Shown here: positions 60,848 to 64,000 of the stretch, piece after piece | Position numbering within the stretch: position 1 is the stretch's first letter | Layout of the letters: every line of letters starts with the position of its first letter | Origin: Fictibacillus nanhaiensis | GTDB taxonomy: Bacteria > Bacillota > Bacilli > Bacillales > Fictibacillaceae | Reading direction: 5' to 3' | Length of the DNA: 64,000 nucleotides | NCBI RefSeq assembly: GCF_019801215.1 | Contig: NZ_JAHVJO010000001.1 | Coordinates: forward strand, 1,240,001 to 1,304,000 | Translations under genes and position numbers: made by a program | The notes under the pieces: model-generated | What the model was told of the DNA's origin: nothing | Seen by the model: the letters and a program-made list of their open reading frames with translations, nothing else | Database searches by the model: none

Positions 60848-61309
60848 CTATTTTTCAATCCCTTCTGGATGACCAAGAGGATAGCTTACATTCCCTTTTT
60901 GGTTTCCCACCCATTCTTCACCGTCTCTGTAATGTTCTTTTTTCCAGATAGGAACGATCTCTTTTATACGTTCTATCGCGTATCGACTCGCTTCAAAAGC
61001 ATCTTGTCGATGTGGTGTAGAAACGGCGATCGTTACTGCTACATCAGAAATTTGAAGTGTCCCGATACGATGAGTGATTGCTGCCTTTGCTTTCGGCCAT
61101 CTTGTTTGAATTTCTTCACCAATTTTTTCGAGCTGCTTTTCAGCCATCGGAACATAGGCCTCATATTGAAGAAACTGAGTTTGTTTTTCTCCGGTCATTT
61201 CTCTTACAGTCCCGATAAAGACAGAAACAGCTCCTGAATTATGATGAATTACCTTATTGATTACATCCTGAGTTTGGATTGGGGCGTTGCAAATCTCAAA
61301 AAGTTTCAT
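60848..61309 (-). CDS. moaE: Molybdopterin synthase large subunit MoaE
   Basis: A 153-residue MoaE. Typical segments are G-A-V-S-V-F-I-G-T-V-R, L-Q-Y-E-A-Y, H-R-I-G-T-L-Q-I-S-D, and V-P-I-W-K-K-E-H-Y with the catalytic Lys pair. It transfers sulfur from MoaD to precursor Z. It overlaps mobB by 14 nt. Confidence 0.95.
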   Translation of the reverse strand: MKLFEICNAPIQTQDVINKVIHHNSGAVSVFIGTVREMTGEKQTQFLQYEAYVPMAEKQLEKIGEEIQTRWPKAKAAITHRIGTLQISDVAVTIAVSTPHRQDAFEASRYAIERIKEIVPIWKKEHYRDGEEWVGNQKGNVSYPLGHPEGIEK

Positions 61310-61835
61310 GATGATTCATGTCTCCCTGTCTCTTTTTAACAATATTTATTAAGAAAGGTAACCACTCCCTCTCTTCTGACCATAAAAAGAGGGGTGCCTT
61401 ATGTTCTTTAGATAATTTTTGATCACTAATGATCGACACTATCGTTTCTGAATAAGTAATTAACTCTTCATCCTTTTCGTTCCGGCACATTACGACGCGA
61501 GGATATTGATGATGCTTATAACCTTCTATTAAAACACATTCGATATTTAACATCTTATACAACTGAATTCCTTTTTCAAGTGGCATTTCCACATCCATTG
61601 AAAAAATCGATTGATGGGATGATGATATCCCTGTCATTATTGCTCCCGCTTGCCTGTGACGTTGTGTATCTTTTCCGGAATCATGCAACATTGGTTCATC
61701 GTGACCATGATGCTTCAACACACCGCATCTGATCCCTTCTGAAGAAAGTGATTTTAACAACTTCGTAATTACGGTTGTTTTTCCGCTGTTTTGGTAGCCG
61801 ATGATTTGAAGAATAACGGGAAATCCCAAGGCCAT
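61296..61835 (-). CDS. mobB: Molybdopterin-guanine dinucleotide adaptor MobB
   Basis: A 179-residue P-loop GTPase. Walker A is G-Y-Q-N-S-G-K-T-T. The next motif is K-H-H-G-H-D, and later V-L-I-E-G-Y-K-H. It helps MobA attach GMP to molybdopterin. GAAGGGAG lies just before ATG 61835. The first 67 nt overlap the end of moeA in another frame. Confidence 0.93.
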   Translation of the reverse strand: MALGFPVILQIIGYQNSGKTTVITKLLKSLSSEGIRCGVLKHHGHDEPMLHDSGKDTQRHRQAGAIMTGISSSHQSIFSMDVEMPLEKGIQLYKMLNIECVLIEGYKHHQYPRVVMCRNEKDEELITYSETIVSIISDQKLSKEHKAPLFLWSEEREWLPFLINIVKKRQGDMNHHETF

Positions 61836-63088
61836 TCACTCCCTTCACCATACCAAGTAAGCACGCCTACTTCACTTCCTCTTTCCCATCCCCTAGTCCT
61901 GCCAGGCAGAACGATGAGTGAATTTGCTGCCAAAAGAGAAGAAATGGAGCTCGATTTATCTAGTCCAGCTGGTGTTACGTGTCGATTGTTTTCTCCATCC
62001 TTTAGAATAGCCCTGACAAATCGAGTAAATGGATTGGGTTTAGGAAAATCAGTCGTCAATATCGCCTTATGTACGGAACAGTGCGGTTTTGAACGTTTCA
62101 TTCCAGCTAATATTACAGGCCGTACAAATAATTCGCATCCTACAAAACACGCAGAAGGATTCCCTGAAAGTCCAAAAAGCCATTTTCCATTGCAGGTAGC
62201 TACTGTCGTTACACTTCCGGGCCTCATTGCAATTTTATTAAATAACACTTGAGCACCTAATTTTTCGTAAACAGCCGGTAGGTAATCGAAATCTCCTACA
62301 GACACTCCACCTGTCGTAATCACGATATCTGATTCATTTAAACAATCTTGAACGTTTTCATACAACGCATCTAAGTCGTCTTCACGGTGCTGATACAGTT
62401 TAACGTCAGCCCCCATAGCTTTTACTTGTGCTGCCGCCATATAAGCGTTGCTGTTTCTGATTTTTCCAGGCTGTAACGGTTCGTGTATATCTAAAAGTTC
62501 CGTGCCGGTTGATAAGATACCTACTACAGGCTTTTTAAAAACAGAAACGGTATGAAATCCAAATGTCGCAAGTACGGCGATCAATCCCGGTGTTATGAGA
62601 GTTCCAGCTTCAGCTAATACCGTACCTTCTTTTGTATCCTCTCCCTGAAACGAAATGTTGTCGTTTCTTTTGACAGTCCGTCTAATTTCAATAAAGGATA
62701 TATCATTTTCTTTTATTTCTTTCACTAATTCCAGCATGATAACAGCATCTGCACCATCAGGTATTTGAGCTCCAGTCATGATCCTGATTGCTGTTCCACT
62801 TGTAACGGAATGCTGAGCCACATGTCCGGCTCCAATCGTCTCTAAAACTTGAAGCTTTATTGGATTGTTTTCAGATGCTTCACATGTATCACTTGAAAAA
62901 ATAGCAAACCCATCATAAGGTGAACGATTAAAAGGAGGTACATCATTTGCAGCTGTTACGTCTTCCGCTAGTACCCTGTCGTCACATTCTGTCAGACTTA
63001 TCCTTTCTGAATGCCAATGGTTCGTATGTTTCATTACCCTTTCAACCGCTTCAGAAACGGGGATTGGTGTTCTTTTTGTAACAGACAA
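61769..63088 (-). CDS. moeA: Molybdopterin molybdenumtransferase MoeA
   Basis: A 439-residue MoeA that inserts molybdate into adenylylated molybdopterin. Motifs: N-R-S-P-Y-D-G-F-A, R-I-M-T-G-A-Q-I-P-D-G-A-D, L-S-T-G-T-E-L, T-T-G-G-V-S-V-G-D-F-D, G-L-S-G-N-P. After the core end (V-L-T-W-Y-G) it has about 25 extra residues with Trp/Phe/Pro, encoded over the start of mobB. First gene of the operon in the window. Confidence 0.95.
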   Translation of the reverse strand: MSVTKRTPIPVSEAVERVMKHTNHWHSERISLTECDDRVLAEDVTAANDVPPFNRSPYDGFAIFSSDTCEASENNPIKLQVLETIGAGHVAQHSVTSGTAIRIMTGAQIPDGADAVIMLELVKEIKENDISFIEIRRTVKRNDNISFQGEDTKEGTVLAEAGTLITPGLIAVLATFGFHTVSVFKKPVVGILSTGTELLDIHEPLQPGKIRNSNAYMAAAQVKAMGADVKLYQHREDDLDALYENVQDCLNESDIVITTGGVSVGDFDYLPAVYEKLGAQVLFNKIAMRPGSVTTVATCNGKWLFGLSGNPSACFVGCELFVRPVILAGMKRSKPHCSVHKAILTTDFPKPNPFTRFVRAILKDGENNRHVTPAGLDKSSSISSLLAANSLIVLPGRTRGWERGSEVGVLTWYGEGSEWPWDFPLFFKSSATKTAEKQP

Positions 63089-63192
63089 ATTTGACCCTCC
63101 TTAAATTATCTGAATATAAACACTTTTCAGTTTACTTTTCTCAAAAAGTTTGCTATTATTTTTTTAAAATTAGTGAAAGGATGTAGATTCGT

Positions 63193-63384
63193 ATGAAGGT
63201 TTCTTATGAATATTACCATCGTACCGGCAATAAAGTGACCATCACAGACATCCCAGAGGAATTTAATGAACAAGGCGTTTGGACTCTTCGAATTATGCAT
63301 TCTTTACAAAAGCAAATAGACGAAATTGACCATATGTATCAGCCAAAAAAAACGTATCGATTAAAATTGGAAGAAACGGGGTAA
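63193..63384 (+). CDS. Hypothetical 63-residue protein
   Basis: A small soluble protein with two beta strands (K-V-S-Y-E-Y-Y, K-V-T-I-T-D-I-P) and a helix (R-I-M-H-S-L-Q-K-Q-I-D-E-I). AAAGGATG precedes the ATG. Divergent from moeA. Family not recognised. Confidence 0.6.
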   Translation: MKVSYEYYHRTGNKVTITDIPEEFNEQGVWTLRIMHSLQKQIDEIDHMYQPKKTYRLKLEETG

Positions 63385-63402
63385 ACCTACACCGTTTCTT
63401 TC
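63368..63402. terminator. Bidirectional terminator
   Basis: AAGAAACGGgGT-aaacct-ACaCCGTTTCTT between the small gene and the convergent hydrolase gene; the stop codons of both are in or next to it. Confidence 0.8.
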
Positions 63403-64000
63403 TTTGCTTTTATATGCTCTGCAATCCATTCAACCGCGTTTAAATATGCAGGACGGGAAACTTTGTGACCGGACGTTTTGTCATGCATATACACGGATTT
63501 TGGATTATTTTCTATAAGTGTTTTTACATATGGATTTGCAAACTCATATGGAACAACATCATCAACTTCACTATGCCATATAAATAAAGGACGATTGTTC
63601 AATTTATCTAGTTTCTGCGTTAAATCATAATGGCGAATATGTTCGTAAGACTGCTCTAATTCTTCCGTTGTAAACGGCAGGTTGTGTCCTGACTTCCCGA
63701 TTTTTTCAATTTGCCATCTCGCGAACTCTTCATGAGCAGGTGTTCCCATTAGAGCGCATCCTGCTGATATTTCGGGGTTGTTCACTATTGATCCATATGT
63801 CATGATGGCACCCATGGAAATCCCGCCTACAGCAATTTCCCCATTCTCAGAAACATATTCGTTCTCTTTTGCCCAGTTTATAAGGGTTGTAACATCACCG
63901 ATTCCTTGATGAACAATATTCCAAAAATCATAATCCCTGCTTTTAGGCGAATGGGACGACATTCGTTCACCATGATGCAAAGCATCGGGTAAAATAACCC
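63387..64000 (-). CDS. Alpha/beta-hydrolase, 5' part outside the window
   Basis: The last ~203 residues of an esterase/peptidase-type hydrolase. The visible frame reads V-I-L-P-D-A-L-H-H-G-E-R-M at the window edge, so the gene continues past 64000 and the TTG at 63980 is not a start. The nucleophile is in V-G-G-I-S-M-G-A. The acid is in W-H-S-E-V-D-D-V-V-P and the His in S-G-H-K-V. It resembles B. subtilis YitV-type hydrolases. Substrate unknown. Confidence 0.85.
   Translation of the reverse strand, partial: VILPDALHHGERMSSHSPKSRDYDFWNIVHQGIGDVTTLINWAKENEYVSENGEIAVGGISMGAIMTYGSIVNNPEISAGCALMGTPAHEEFARWQIEKIGKSGHNLPFTTEELEQSYEHIRHYDLTQKLDKLNNRPLFIWHSEVDDVVPYEFANPYVKTLIENNPKSVYMHDKTSGHKVSRPAYLNAVEWIAEHIKAKKETV

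Overview
The window comes from a low-GC, endospore-forming Bacillaceae bacterium. The signs are spore-coat genes, sigma-K-type promoters, ComZ/CoiA/MecA/Spx/SpxH, a T-box before trpS and FapR boxes before fab genes. From memory, the gene order follows the Bacillus subtilis segment yjaU to yjcH in reverse: comZ, fabHA-fabF, yjbA, trpS, opp, yjbC, spx, yjbE, mecA, coiA, pepF, spxH, yjbI, cwlQ, yjbK, yjbL, yjbM, nadF, yjbO, prpE, yjbQ, fabI, spore crust genes, yjcF-yjcG-yjcH. A genus close to Bacillus or Fictibacillus is likely, but the sequence alone does not settle it.

Layout. 1-5.7 kb: start of an SDR gene, a CotD-like coat gene, tRNA-Val(GAC), a 20-bp tandem repeat, yutG, yjcH-yjcG-yjcF, DUF421 and MBL-fold genes. 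5.4-9.7 kb: small and low-complexity proteins, several behind sigma-K-like promoters (probable spore-surface proteins). 9.7-22.9 kb: an accessory spore-glycan island. Its core is one tight nine-gene minus-strand operon encoding a UDP-GlcNAc 4,6-dehydratase, an RmlD-like reductase, a 2-epimerase, a further SDR, a GT4, ATP sulfurylase, APS kinase and two GT2 enzymes. Next to it lie a PAPS-type sulfotransferase gene broken by one in-frame TAA, another GT4, a CgeB-like GT with a second GT2, and a short CotY/CotZ-like crust protein. 23-34 kb: fabI, a KefB-type antiporter, an FtsW/RodA protein, and the NAD kinase / small alarmone synthetase / SpxH group. 34-44 kb: pepF, coiA, mecA, TerC, spx, a UbiD decarboxylase, an HD protein and DegV. 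44.7-50.6 kb: oppABCDF. 51-56 kb: T-box trpS, yjbA, fabF-fabH. 56-60 kb: a YppG-like gene, comZ, two copies of a Bacillaceae interspersed repeat, an epimerase, a pseudo-hydrolase, yjzD and yjzC. 60.6-63.1 kb: moeA-mobB-moaE-moaD. The window ends inside an alpha/beta-hydrolase gene.

How the parts fit. The island appears to make an N-acetylated 6-deoxy-L-sugar and PAPS, and to use them late in the mother cell to glycosylate, and originally to sulfate, the outer spore surface. No PAPS reductase, flippase or polymerase gene is present, so sat-cysC are unlikely to serve sulfur assimilation. Other points of note are two 3'-UTR hairpins with identical 14-nt loops and covarying stems after the CotY/Z-like gene, and FapR-type operators in front of both fab transcription units.
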